NCBI RefSeq assembly: GCF_052113225.1
Contig: NZ_JBFRCT010000005.1
Coordinates: 124,001-188,000 of the forward strand
From: Pristimantibacillus sp052113225
GTDB lineage: Bacteria; Bacillota; Bacilli; Paenibacillales; Paenibacillaceae
Direction: 5' to 3'
Length of the DNA: 64,000 bases
The stretch's first letter is position 1, and each line of letters begins with the position of its first letter. Of the stretch, positions 34,160-42,565 are shown one piece after another. The notes under the pieces were generated by a model. That model had not been told where the DNA came from, did not search any database, and saw only the letters and a list, made by a program, of their open reading frames with translations. The translations under genes and the position numbers were made by a program.

Positions 34160-35374
34160 TTAAGAAGCGGAAGCTTGAAGCTGTTGTTCACCCTCTGTTT
34201 CTTTCTTTTCCAGCGTACGGCTCCAGGCCGTCAGAATCACAGCTCCGAGCACCATGATTGCGCCGATCCAAGGGGTATGGATAAGGCCAAGCTCGTCGGT
34301 AATAATACCTCCGATATAAGCTCCGATGGCGATACCGGCGTTGAAGGCCGAGATGTTAAGGGCAGAGACGACATCAATGGATTTTGGCATATACCGTTCT
34401 GCGAGCAGTACGACATACATTTGAAGACCAGGGACATTCATGAAGGCTAGTAAGCCCATCAGTGTAATCGTTACTAATGCAGCGGCGGCATACGGTGCAG
34501 TAAACGTCAGAATGAGCAGGATAACAGCCTGCAGAATAAACATGACGAGCAGCGCTGTAAGGGGCTTGCGATTCGCCGCTTTGCCTCCGATCAGATTACC
34601 AATGGCAATCGCAATACCGTACAGGACCAGAATACCCGCAATGGTACTCTCTTTAAACCCAGTAACATCATGGAGCAGCGGTGACAGATAAGTAAACACA
34701 ACAAATGTGCCGCCATATCCAAGCATAGTTATGGAAAAAGCCAGCAGCAGCCTGCCATTCTTCAGCACCTTGAACGGCTCGCTTAGCTTCGTCCGGTTTC
34801 CTTTTCGCAAATTGGATGGGACAAGCAGCATATTCGAAATTAAGGCGATTACGCCAATTGCCGCAATAGCGATAAAAGCAGTCCGCCAACCCATATGCTG
34901 GCCAAGCAGTGTACCAAGCGGTACCCCGGTAACGGTAGCAACCGTTAGGCCGGAGAACATCATCGCAATAGCGCTCGCCCGGCGATCCTCCGAGACCAGC
35001 TCGGCGGCAATGGTAGAGCCAATCGACATAAACACGCCATGCGAGAAGGAAGAGATAACGCGGGCAATGAGCAGCATCGTAATGCTATGCGCGCTGGCAG
35101 CTAGTCCATTGCCAAGGATGAAGACGATCATAATGGCGATCAGCAGCGTCTTGCGCGGCACCCTCGAAGTCAGGGCTGTTAGCAGCGGAGCCCCTACGGT
35201 TACGCCAACTGCATATAAAGTAACGGATAAACCCGCTGTTGTAACGGATATGTCCAGATCTTCCGAAATTAGTGGCAATAGTCCAACACTGATAAATTCC
35301 GTTGTTCCAATTGCAAATGAGCTGATGGCAAGCGCGAGAAGCGCCAACGCTGTGCGGCTCTGTGCGGTAACCAT
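34160..35374 (-). CDS. MFS transporter, DHA1 (AraJ/SotB-like) family
   Basis: A 404-residue major facilitator with twelve predicted helices and the motif-A-like loop LTSRVPRKTLL and motif C region ATVTGVPLGTLLGQ typical of drug/sugar proton antiporters. The ATG at 35374 is preferred since CGGAGAG lies six bases upstream; an ATG at 35395 has no ribosome binding site. It is divergent from the HxlR regulator across a region with two palindromes. The substrate is unknown. Confidence 0.9.
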   Translation of the reverse strand: MVTAQSRTALALLALAISSFAIGTTEFISVGLLPLISEDLDISVTTAGLSVTLYAVGVTVGAPLLTALTSRVPRKTLLIAIMIVFILGNGLAASAHSITMLLIARVISSFSHGVFMSIGSTIAAELVSEDRRASAIAMMFSGLTVATVTGVPLGTLLGQHMGWRTAFIAIAAIGVIALISNMLLVPSNLRKGNRTKLSEPFKVLKNGRLLLAFSITMLGYGGTFVVFTYLSPLLHDVTGFKESTIAGILVLYGIAIAIGNLIGGKAANRKPLTALLVMFILQAVILLILTFTAPYAAAALVTITLMGLLAFMNVPGLQMYVVLLAERYMPKSIDVVSALNISAFNAGIAIGAYIGGIITDELGLIHTPWIGAIMVLGAVILTAWSRTLEKKETEGEQQLQASAS

Positions 35375-35407
35375 ATGTGCACTCTCCGTTTTCATATTGT
35401 TGTATTG

Positions 35408-35417
35408 ACCGGCCGGT
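35408..35417. promoter_or_regulatory. ACCGGCCGGT palindrome upstream of the MFS gene
   Basis: A perfect 10-bp palindrome 33 bp before the MFS start. It is unlike the HxlR-side dyad and may bind a second regulator. Confidence 0.4.
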
Positions 35418-35491
35418 AAGTGCTATTATGGAGGCAATGCATCGATATGACTAGTACGCACTATTTTGTGATATAGATACCAAAAAGTAAT

Positions 35492-35513
35492 ATAGGCACT
35501 TAAAAGTACCTAT
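35492..35513 (+). promoter_or_regulatory. Candidate HxlR operator
   Basis: ATAGGCACTT-AA-AAGTACCTAT, a 10-bp dyad with one mismatch, 18 bp before the HxlR start. HxlR regulators commonly bind GTAC-containing dyads and are often activated by electrophiles. Confidence 0.6.
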
Positions 35514-35531
35514 TGAACAGGAGGGACAGCA

Positions 35532-35903
35532 ATGGGAACAAAAAAATACAACATCTCCGTAGAAGCAACACTTGATGTCATCGGAGGGAAATGGAAATGC
35601 GTGATCCTGTGCCATCTCACGCACGGGAAGAAGAGAACCAGTGATTTCAAACGGCTGATGCCATCCATTACACAAAAGATGCTGACGCAGCAATTAAGAG
35701 AGCTGGAGCAGGACGGCATTCTGAATCGGATTGTGTATAATCAGGTTCCACCAAAAGTGGAATACGAACTGACGGCATATGGAGATAGTCTTCGCCCGAT
35801 TCTGGATTCCTTATGCAATTGGGGCGAGCACCATATTATTAAGGAATATGGCAGTAAGGCAGCTATGTTAGAAGATAACGTACTTAATAATTTAAATGAT
35901 TAA
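35532..35903 (+). CDS. HxlR family transcriptional regulator
   Basis: A 123-residue winged-helix regulator of the HxlR/YodB/HypR type (VIGGKWKCVILCHL, SDFKRLMPSITQKMLTQQLRELEQDGIL). A single Cys (CVILC has two, residues about 23 and 27) near the N-terminus may sense aldehydes or quinones, as in relatives. AGGAGGG precedes the ATG. It is divergent from the MFS gene and probably regulates it. Confidence 0.92.
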   Translation: MGTKKYNISVEATLDVIGGKWKCVILCHLTHGKKRTSDFKRLMPSITQKMLTQQLRELEQDGILNRIVYNQVPPKVEYELTAYGDSLRPILDSLCNWGEHHIIKEYGSKAAMLEDNVLNNLND

Positions 35904-35907
35904 TAAT

Positions 35908-35949
35908 AAAAAGGACGAAGCAGCTTTAAGCGGGCTGCTTCGTCCTTTT
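35908..35949. terminator. Bidirectional terminator between hxlR-type and DUF11 genes
   Basis: AAAAGGACGAAGCAGC pairs with GCTGCTTCGTCCTTTT. Confidence 0.92.
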
Positions 35950-35959
35950 GCTTTGAACG

Positions 35960-38900
35960 TTATTCCTCGTGATCGGAGATCAGAACAGTAACCGGATCGG
36001 ATTGGACCGTACCTGGAATGAGCGCGCCGCTTGGTGAGACGTAATTGAAGGCAAGACTTGCTCTATTCACCGTCAGCGGATTCTCTGGTTCAAACACGGC
36101 TTGAGCGGCAAAGGTAACGCGGATCGTCTGGAAGCCTCCGATTGATCCAAGCGGAATGCCTGTTGCTGGATTGGCGACAGATGAGCTTACACCATCAATG
36201 GTGACACTCCCCGGGATAAACGACAGACCTGCAGGCACGATATCCTGGAGCACCGCATTACTTAGCATCGTAAATTCGGGATTATTAACGATAAGCGTGA
36301 AGATGACCGAATCACCAACAAACACTTCACTGACATTGACGGACTTTGTAACAGTTGGCGGCCTCAACACGGTGACGGTAACTGGATTTGTAAGTATGGT
36401 TTGGTCCACGAGCTGACCGTTCGGCAGTTCGAATTGCAATAAAATATCGCCTCGATTCACAAGCACGCCGGTTGGCGGATAAGACTCAACCTTCAGTATA
36501 AAAGTCACGATATTCGTTATCCCAGCGATCATTGTTCCGAGAAACAGCCCTTTATAATGGTCAGCTCCTGGTACGGAGAACCCGTTCACAGTCAAGCTGT
36601 TTGCTACGAAGGAGGAGCCCGGCGGCAAAGTATCAAACCAAGTAGCCAGGGCATTATAGGAACCTGCATTTTTCAGTTCGATCGTATAGTTGATGGTTTC
36701 TCCCACAAAGGCGGTAGACTGAAGTGCGTTCTTCCTAGCTGTAATGATCGGCTGTGTAACCCTTATTGACACGGTTTTGGATATTGCCGGAGTGCCGTCG
36801 ATATCATCTTCCTCGAATCGGACCGTTGCGACATCGTCGATTCTTGGGAAAGGTGCAGGAATGGATGTGACCTGGGACTGAAAAGTAACGGTTGAAGTAG
36901 CACCAGGAGCCAGCGTACCGATATTTATGCCAGTCGTAAGATCTCCGATAGCAGGGACACGGTTTACCTGTATGGATCCTGGAACTACTGACGTCCCCGA
37001 AGTAACGCTGTCTGTCACAATAACATTGGTGGCCGGAATAGCTCCGTTATTCGTGACATCAATCCTATAGGAAATAATTTGACCAACAATAGCGGTTGCG
37101 ACATCTGCCGACTTCACCACATCAAGCGTATACAGTGGATTTTCTATGAGAACAACATTGGAAGTACCCGTTCTTGCGAGTGGTGTTCGGCCCGGCGGTG
37201 TATAAGTAAACGTCGCATTCGCTTGGTTGACATAAAATTGGGTTGGAGGCACGGTTATTAGAATGACGTTATAGGAGACAACAACAGCTTCACCTGGTGC
37301 AATAGGTCCAACAGGGATACCTGTGATTGGGCTGACAGCCGGAACCGAAATACCGTTAATCCATACCGACCCGGCTACAAAGGAGCTGTATGCGTTAAGC
37401 GGATCAAATAGGATCGGCACAATTTCAATATTGCCTGTATTCGTTACGGTAACCGAGTAATTGACGATATCCCCCACGTTTGCTTCTGCGACGCCAGCCC
37501 GCTTGACTAAAGTGATACCAGGCTGCACGACCGGTTCCGTGACTTCATTGGAGTAGGAGGTACCTGTAAAGGTGCCTGAGGTGAAGTTTTCCACGGCCTG
37601 ATTGACAAGCACAGGCGGATTAGGCAGGGAATCAACCCTCACTTGGAAGGTTTGGATGATGCTTGTATTGGCAGGCAGAACAGCAACGGCAATACCGGCT
37701 ATCGGACTAGCGTTAGGAAAAGGTATACCATCAATCGTTACACTTCCCGGGATAAAGGAACTGCCGACAGGTATATTGTCCGTTAAAATAACGTTGGTCA
37801 AAGGAGTTGCGTTATTGTTGGTTGCCGTAACCGTATACGTAAGGATATCGCCTACGACAACGCTTGGCAGATCAGCTGTTTTGACCGTCGTCAGCATTGG
37901 AGAGGAGACGGGGATGTCAACAGGGTTAGAAGGCTGCACACCTTTTATAATCCGCCCATTGGGCAGGGTGACAACATAGGCTGTCTCAAACAAGTTGTGA
38001 ATAATGTTATTAGGCGGAACGGTATCCACAAGAAGCTGATACGTAATAGTAACGACTTGAACAAGAGCAAGGACGCCGATATCAATGCCGAGGTTTGGAT
38101 TATCACCAGACTGATTGACGCCGTCTACAAATACGCTTCCGCTTACAAAGCTGGTCCCGACGGGAATTGGATCGGTGACAACCCCGGCAAACGGAATATT
38201 ACCGACATTGGTAATCGTCAGGGTGTACGTAATAATATCGCCAACTAAAGCAGCAGCCAGATTTGCTTCTTTTTCCAGTACAAGCAGGGGAAGGAAGACA
38301 GGAATCTGCACAATCTCGGAGGGAACAACCGTTGAGATTGGAGGGGCATCCGGCGTCGCTTGGAATGTATAAGCAACCGTTGCCTGATCTCTCAGAATCG
38401 GCGGAGTAGGCAAGGAGACAACCAGCACCCTGAACTTGACGGTAACGATTTGCCCTGCCGTGAGGGTACCAAGCGGCACACCAAGCACAGGGTCTTCATC
38501 GACCACCATTCCGTTTACCGTTACGCTTCCCGGAACTAACTCCGTATTGTTAATCGCTGTATCAAACATGACAACGGAGGTCGTATTGACTGCTCCGACA
38601 TTGGTGATGACCACGGTGTACTCCACAGTATCGCCTATAACCGTAGCTGTGGAATCAGCCGTTTTAACCACTGTAATCTGTGGCTCCTGAATATCAATTT
38701 GCAGGCCGACGGAGTCAACCAGATAACCGTCTCCGCTTGTTGTTAATCGGAATACTCCGGAGGTCTGGGCGTTAAGTAGGGTAGAGGACACAGTCACATT
38801 CGTAATATCCCAGCCTTGCCGCCCTCCTATAATATTGGAGCCTGGGGAACCGTTCACCTGGTTACGTGTGCCGAAGGTTCCACTCGTATCGAGCGTACCG

Positions 38901-39715
38901 TCATTTTTATTGATTTGCGAAGCAAAGAAGTTGTTGGCAAAGTTATTTGGCCCGGATAGGACCACTAAACTGCCAGCAGTAGGTCCAAATAACATTCGAT
39001 CACCAGACTTGTTCGCATCTCCTTCCTGTGCCCCAACCAAAGCTCTGCCATTAAGGGCCCCGGCAAATGGAGTAGCAAAACCGGTAATGACAGTATCGAC
39101 CGGTCCCTGTGAAGCTTGAATGACGGTTGCTCCAACTCGTAAAGAGAGATTTCTCAGCGGCTGAGTCGCATCCTGATAGAAGACTGCCAAGGTCCATCCC
39201 GCATGGTTGGAGGTGGGGTCAGGTATAACAATCGTTCCGACCACGCCGCCTGTCGTATACGTTCCTGCGCCGCCAGCGGATACAAGTGATGTGACATCCG
39301 CTGAACGGACATAGGCGTTTGTTCCCACACTAAGCGCAACCTCTTGAGCTGTAGCCGGATCAGGGCTGATGCTGAAGGTTCCGGCAGGGGTCGTCAAGCT
39401 GACGGCATTATTAATGAATGCACTCAGGTTCACGCCGTTGTTAATATACGTTCCACCCCAGATCAGCTCGGCATAGAGCACGGTTGCCCCTGGCGGCAGG
39501 GTTAATATGGCCGATGAACTGTCCAGCGTAAAGTTTCCCGTAGTCCCTGCGGGATAAGTACCGAAGGTGAACCCTGTATTGGTCGTTACAAAAGCCCCGA
39601 TACTATCCACTGTACCCGGTGCACCTACCGTCTCCGATCTGCTTAATCCCAAGGTGTTTCCTGTAAAAGTTGCGGCTCCTGTCCGATTAAGAAAGAATCG
39701 ATTCACAAAAGACAT
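35960..39715 (-). CDS. Giant DUF11-repeat surface protein
   Basis: A 1251-residue, Val/Thr/Asn-rich protein. The first 345 residues form a unique head (WGGTYINNGVNLSAFIN, GWTLAVFYQDATQPLRNLSLRVG). Then come seven tandem repeats of about 125-130 residues, each starting like VKTAD-VGD-YTVTVTN-G and containing (V/F)VPGSV-ING: the DUF11-type beta sandwich. There is no obvious signal peptide, LPXTG motif or SLH domain, so export and anchoring are unclear. AAGGAGG (minus strand, 39727-39733) precedes the ATG by about 11 bases. A three-copy 9-bp repeat and a structured leader lie upstream. DUF11 proteins are usually surface or fimbria-like adhesins, sometimes on spores. Confidence 0.88.
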   Translation of the reverse strand: MSFVNRFFLNRTGAATFTGNTLGLSRSETVGAPGTVDSIGAFVTTNTGFTFGTYPAGTTGNFTLDSSSAILTLPPGATVLYAELIWGGTYINNGVNLSAFINNAVSLTTPAGTFSISPDPATAQEVALSVGTNAYVRSADVTSLVSAGGAGTYTTGGVVGTIVIPDPTSNHAGWTLAVFYQDATQPLRNLSLRVGATVIQASQGPVDTVITGFATPFAGALNGRALVGAQEGDANKSGDRMLFGPTAGSLVVLSGPNNFANNFFASQINKNDGTLDTSGTFGTRNQVNGSPGSNIIGGRQGWDITNVTVSSTLLNAQTSGVFRLTTSGDGYLVDSVGLQIDIQEPQITVVKTADSTATVIGDTVEYTVVITNVGAVNTTSVVMFDTAINNTELVPGSVTVNGMVVDEDPVLGVPLGTLTAGQIVTVKFRVLVVSLPTPPILRDQATVAYTFQATPDAPPISTVVPSEIVQIPVFLPLLVLEKEANLAAALVGDIITYTLTITNVGNIPFAGVVTDPIPVGTSFVSGSVFVDGVNQSGDNPNLGIDIGVLALVQVVTITYQLLVDTVPPNNIIHNLFETAYVVTLPNGRIIKGVQPSNPVDIPVSSPMLTTVKTADLPSVVVGDILTYTVTATNNNATPLTNVILTDNIPVGSSFIPGSVTIDGIPFPNASPIAGIAVAVLPANTSIIQTFQVRVDSLPNPPVLVNQAVENFTSGTFTGTSYSNEVTEPVVQPGITLVKRAGVAEANVGDIVNYSVTVTNTGNIEIVPILFDPLNAYSSFVAGSVWINGISVPAVSPITGIPVGPIAPGEAVVVSYNVILITVPPTQFYVNQANATFTYTPPGRTPLARTGTSNVVLIENPLYTLDVVKSADVATAIVGQIISYRIDVTNNGAIPATNVIVTDSVTSGTSVVPGSIQVNRVPAIGDLTTGINIGTLAPGATSTVTFQSQVTSIPAPFPRIDDVATVRFEEDDIDGTPAISKTVSIRVTQPIITARKNALQSTAFVGETINYTIELKNAGSYNALATWFDTLPPGSSFVANSLTVNGFSVPGADHYKGLFLGTMIAGITNIVTFILKVESYPPTGVLVNRGDILLQFELPNGQLVDQTILTNPVTVTVLRPPTVTKSVNVSEVFVGDSVIFTLIVNNPEFTMLSNAVLQDIVPAGLSFIPGSVTIDGVSSSVANPATGIPLGSIGGFQTIRVTFAAQAVFEPENPLTVNRASLAFNYVSPSGALIPGTVQSDPVTVLISDHEE

Positions 39716-39732
39716 CTTAGCTTGGCCTCCTT

Positions 39733-39759
39733 TGTACGCAATGTACGCAATGTACGCAA
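39733..39759. repeat. Three tandem copies of a 9-bp repeat in the DUF11 leader
   Basis: TGTACGCAA occurs three times in perfect tandem immediately upstream of the DUF11 ribosome binding site. A change in copy number would alter the leader without touching the reading frame. Confidence 0.85.
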
Positions 39760-39830
39760 ATACTGATACCTATGATTAATTAGGTTAAATAGACTAGAAG
39801 AGTCCCGCCCATGATTGTCCTTTTTTGCTG

Positions 39831-39985
39831 AAAAAGAAGTCTTATTCCATCTGCATCATTTTTCTTCCATTAAATAGGAGGTTTGTATGCTCCTCGATGG
39901 AATAAGCTGTCCAGGCATTATGTCCTGATCCCGCGAATCGGCAACTCTGGCTACCGGGTGCTGAGGTGAATGCTCTTTTTATTTT
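39831..39985 (-). promoter_or_regulatory. Structured leader of the DUF11 gene, riboswitch-like, class not recognised
   Basis: On the minus strand, 5' to 3': a stem GGTAGC-CAGA-GTTGCC (39955-39940), a stem CAGG-N8-CCTG (39927-39912), then CTTATTCCATC (39906-39896) that pairs perfectly with GATGGAATAAG (39851-39841). The last stem encloses an AGGAG/CTCCT hairpin (39894-39876) and is followed by ACTTCTTTTT. The order aptamer-like hairpins then terminator-like hairpin is that of a transcriptional riboswitch. The sequence CCCGGTAGCC…GTTGCC vaguely recalls part of c-di-GMP-I aptamers but the rest does not fit. Confidence 0.5.
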
Positions 39986-39999
39986 AGACATACATAAAT

Positions 40000-40056
40000 T
40001 TGACGATGGTCAGACAGGTACAGTATAATCAAACTACTAATTTAGTAATTTAGTAA
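40000..40056 (+). promoter_or_regulatory. Promoter and operator-like repeats of the DUF6530-like gene
   Basis: TTGACG (40000-40005), 18-bp spacer, TATAAT (40024-40029). Just downstream are the dyad TACTAA-T-TTAGTA (40035-40047) and a direct repeat TTTAGTAA (40041 and 40049), well placed for a repressor. The reverse strand of the same -10 reads ATTATA/TATACT, so divergent transcription toward the DUF11 gene may start here too. Confidence 0.6.
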
Positions 40057-40092
40057 ATAACATAAATGAAAACAAAAGACGGAGGAATAGAG

Positions 40093-40575
40093 ATGAAGAT
40101 CCCTACAACTTTAAAACATAAGCCAGTTATCGTATCCGAAAATTACGAGAAGGTTGATGGCAGGTATGCCGAAAATACCGATGCGAAGGGGCTGTCCCTT
40201 GGTCTTGCCCAGTGGAATGATAGAGGAAAGGTAGAAATCTCGGCCAAAGTATGGCGTTATACGGGGGAGAAATGGTCACGCCAATCCGAAGAACTGCCGC
40301 TTCACCGCGTTCTCGATCTTGCGATCCTTGTCACACGTTCGATGCAGCATTTCCGTGAGGACTCATATCGGTATGAGAATCTATACGATCCGAACCATCC
40401 AACGCTGGACCGGATTGGCCTGCAGGGAGACGCGATGACGGTAGAGGTATGCACGGATAATGAGAAAATTAATCAGGATATTAAGCTGTTCAGCCAGGCA
40501 CTTAGTGATGATGATGAGCTGAACGGTGAGCGTCTGCGCACGTTGTCCCGCATTTTGAAAGAGCTTGGATATTAA
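40093..40575 (+). CDS. DUF6530-like cytoplasmic protein
   Basis: A 160-residue soluble protein starting MKIPTTLKHKPVIVSENYEKVDGRYAENTDAKGLSLGLAQWN. I recall close relatives in Paenibacillus annotated as DUF6530; function is unknown. The ATG at 40093 has GGAGGA seven bases upstream and is preferred over the ATG at 40066. No cofactor or catalytic motif is evident. It has its own promoter with operator-like repeats. Confidence 0.65.
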   Translation: MKIPTTLKHKPVIVSENYEKVDGRYAENTDAKGLSLGLAQWNDRGKVEISAKVWRYTGEKWSRQSEELPLHRVLDLAILVTRSMQHFREDSYRYENLYDPNHPTLDRIGLQGDAMTVEVCTDNEKINQDIKLFSQALSDDDELNGERLRTLSRILKELGY

Positions 40576-40698
40576 TAGATGTTCGTCCTTCTGACGGAGG
40601 ATGTTAATCTTCTTCCACTTGATGCTTCATGAGAATGTTAGTCATGGCGCGGAATGCCATTTCATAGAATAAGGCATACCGTAAAAGGAAGTGAAGCC

Positions 40699-42477
40699 AT
40701 GAGGAGTTATCAGTGGATCAAGTGGCGTAGATTCCTCCTCAGGCTCGTAGTCCTCGTCATCTTGGTTTCGCTTATCTGGGCTGGAGGACCGCCGGTTTGG
40801 GGAGTCACGCTTAGCATTGCAGGCTTTGTGCTCAGTATGCTGTACGCCGTTTTCTTCATGATTATCCAGTTCGTCGCCTTATTCTGGTTTCTTGCGAGAG
40901 GGCGGACATACTGGATTTTGCCGGGGGAGACCGGCGCCACTTGGGATGATTACCGGGGCAACCCGGAAATTGTGGAGAATGCCAAGCGGATTGTCAGCCT
41001 GCTGAAAGGCGTGAAGGATTTCAAGAAGATGGGCGGCGAAGCCATTCGAGGCCTCTTGCTCTGCGGACCGCCAGGAACGGGGAAATCTTATCTGGCGCAA
41101 GTTATTGCCAACGAGGCTCAGGTACCGTTCGCTTACGCTTCAGCTCCCAGCTTCCAGAACATGTTTTTTGGCGTCGGCAACATGAAGGTTATGCGCATCT
41201 ACAAAAAGGCCCGTAAGCTTGCCACTATGTATGGGGCGTGCATTATTTTCATTGATGAAGTGGATGCCATTGGCATGAGCCGGCAGGGCGGCGGTGGCGG
41301 AGGTATGGGGATGCTCGGTATGGGTGGCGGAACAGGACTCCTTAACGAGCTGCTTCTGCAGATGGACCCACCGAACCTCGACAGCTCGAAGTTCAAGAAA
41401 TTTCTTCGGCAGCTCGGCTTGCTGCGGAAGAAGGCAGAACGCCCGCCTGTCCTTACTATTGCCGCAACGAACCTGCCCGATGTGCTCGATCAGGCCTTGC
41501 TGCGCCCGGGACGCTTCGACCGTCAGCTATGGGTGGATTCGCCGGATTATGACGGACGTGTAGACGTATTTGGCTACTATCTCAAGAAGGTGAAATGCGA
41601 TCCGACGCTTACACCAGAGAAAGCCGCGCTTGATACGATCGGATACAGTCCGGCGCAGATTAAGCATATTGTTAATGAAGCTGTCGTTATTGCGCATCAG
41701 CGGGGTGCGCAGGTAGCAGGCTATGAGGATTTCCGTGCTGCGATGGAGACCTATGAATGGGGTCTCAAGCAGCCGCTTCGCTCGATGAAGGATGATGAGA
41801 AGCGGAACGTCGCTTATCATGAAGCAGGGCATGCGGTCGCCCAGTTTCTGCTTAAGCCTCATGACCGGGTATGGAAGGTTACCATTATCCGCCGGGGTGG
41901 ATCGCTTGGGCTTGCGGCTACGAAGCCGATGCATGAGCGGTATAACCGGAGTGACAGTGAGATTCTGGCCCATATCCAGGTCTGTCTTGCTGCCCGTGCG
42001 GTAGAGGAAGAGTTTCTCGGGAAGAAGCTGAACGGAGTTACCTCCGATCTCAGGCAGGCAACGGAGAGTGCGGGGGCTTATCTTGGCATGGTCGGGATGG
42101 GCGATGAGCTGTACAGCTTCCTCGCAGCCGGATCGAGATTGGATGCGCTCAAGGCACTCCGTCCTCAGATTAATGAGCTGCTGAAGGATCAAATGCAGCA
42201 GGTGAAGAAGCTGGTCAAGGATCATGCGGACTTTGTTCATCGCATTGCCGAGGATCTGCTGCGGTATGGCGATTTGACGGGTGAGGAGATCGAGCAGATC
42301 TACAAGGATTTGTACGGCAGAGCCCGTCCGGAGCCGTCTGAGGTGAAGCTGTCCGTCACGGCTGCGGTCAAGGGATCGAAATCGCCAGCAGCTGAGTTGG
42401 TTGCGGAGGAAGATGAAGAGGAAGAGGACAAGGAAACGTCGGATTCCGATCCTGAACATCGGGAACCTGAATCGTAA
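40699..42477 (+). CDS. FtsH-like membrane AAA ATPase / zinc metalloprotease (M41)
   Basis: A 592-residue protein: two N-terminal membrane helices (about 12-30 and 35-65), AAA domain with Walker A GPPGTGKS (123-130), Walker B CIIFIDEVD (181-189) and second region of homology ATNLPDVLDQALLRPGRFDR, then an M41 protease domain with HEAGH (374-378) and a probable third zinc ligand Asp450 (GVTSDLRQAT). It differs from housekeeping FtsH by almost no external domain between the helices, a Gly/Met-rich insertion (197-211) after Walker B, a basic insertion (228-248) and an acidic tail of about 30 residues. AAAGGAAGTGA precedes ATG 40699. It is likely an accessory FtsH paralogue. Confidence 0.85.
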   Translation: MRSYQWIKWRRFLLRLVVLVILVSLIWAGGPPVWGVTLSIAGFVLSMLYAVFFMIIQFVALFWFLARGRTYWILPGETGATWDDYRGNPEIVENAKRIVSLLKGVKDFKKMGGEAIRGLLLCGPPGTGKSYLAQVIANEAQVPFAYASAPSFQNMFFGVGNMKVMRIYKKARKLATMYGACIIFIDEVDAIGMSRQGGGGGGMGMLGMGGGTGLLNELLLQMDPPNLDSSKFKKFLRQLGLLRKKAERPPVLTIAATNLPDVLDQALLRPGRFDRQLWVDSPDYDGRVDVFGYYLKKVKCDPTLTPEKAALDTIGYSPAQIKHIVNEAVVIAHQRGAQVAGYEDFRAAMETYEWGLKQPLRSMKDDEKRNVAYHEAGHAVAQFLLKPHDRVWKVTIIRRGGSLGLAATKPMHERYNRSDSEILAHIQVCLAARAVEEEFLGKKLNGVTSDLRQATESAGAYLGMVGMGDELYSFLAAGSRLDALKALRPQINELLKDQMQQVKKLVKDHADFVHRIAEDLLRYGDLTGEEIEQIYKDLYGRARPEPSEVKLSVTAAVKGSKSPAAELVAEEDEEEEDKETSDSDPEHREPES

Positions 42478-42485
42478 GTGTTAGG

Positions 42486-42514
42486 AAGACCCAGCCCATG
42501 CGGCTGGGTCTTTT
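42486..42514 (+). terminator. Intrinsic terminator of the FtsH-like gene
   Basis: AAGACCCAGCC-catg-CGGCTGGGTCTTTT. Confidence 0.92.
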
Positions 42515-42565
42515 GCAGTTCCGATGTTACAATAAGAGGCATAGCAAGAGAGGAGCGGTTGTAAC

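Noticed and set aside
39831..39985. c-di-GMP-I (GEMM) riboswitch
   Set aside because: Only a segment resembling the 3' GGTAGCC…GTTGCC part is present; the conserved GGCAAACC, GNRA loop and ACGCAAAGC parts are absent, so the class is left open.
41527..42459. A 310-codon minus-strand open frame
   Set aside because: Antisense to the FtsH-like gene, whose motifs on the plus strand are unmistakable.
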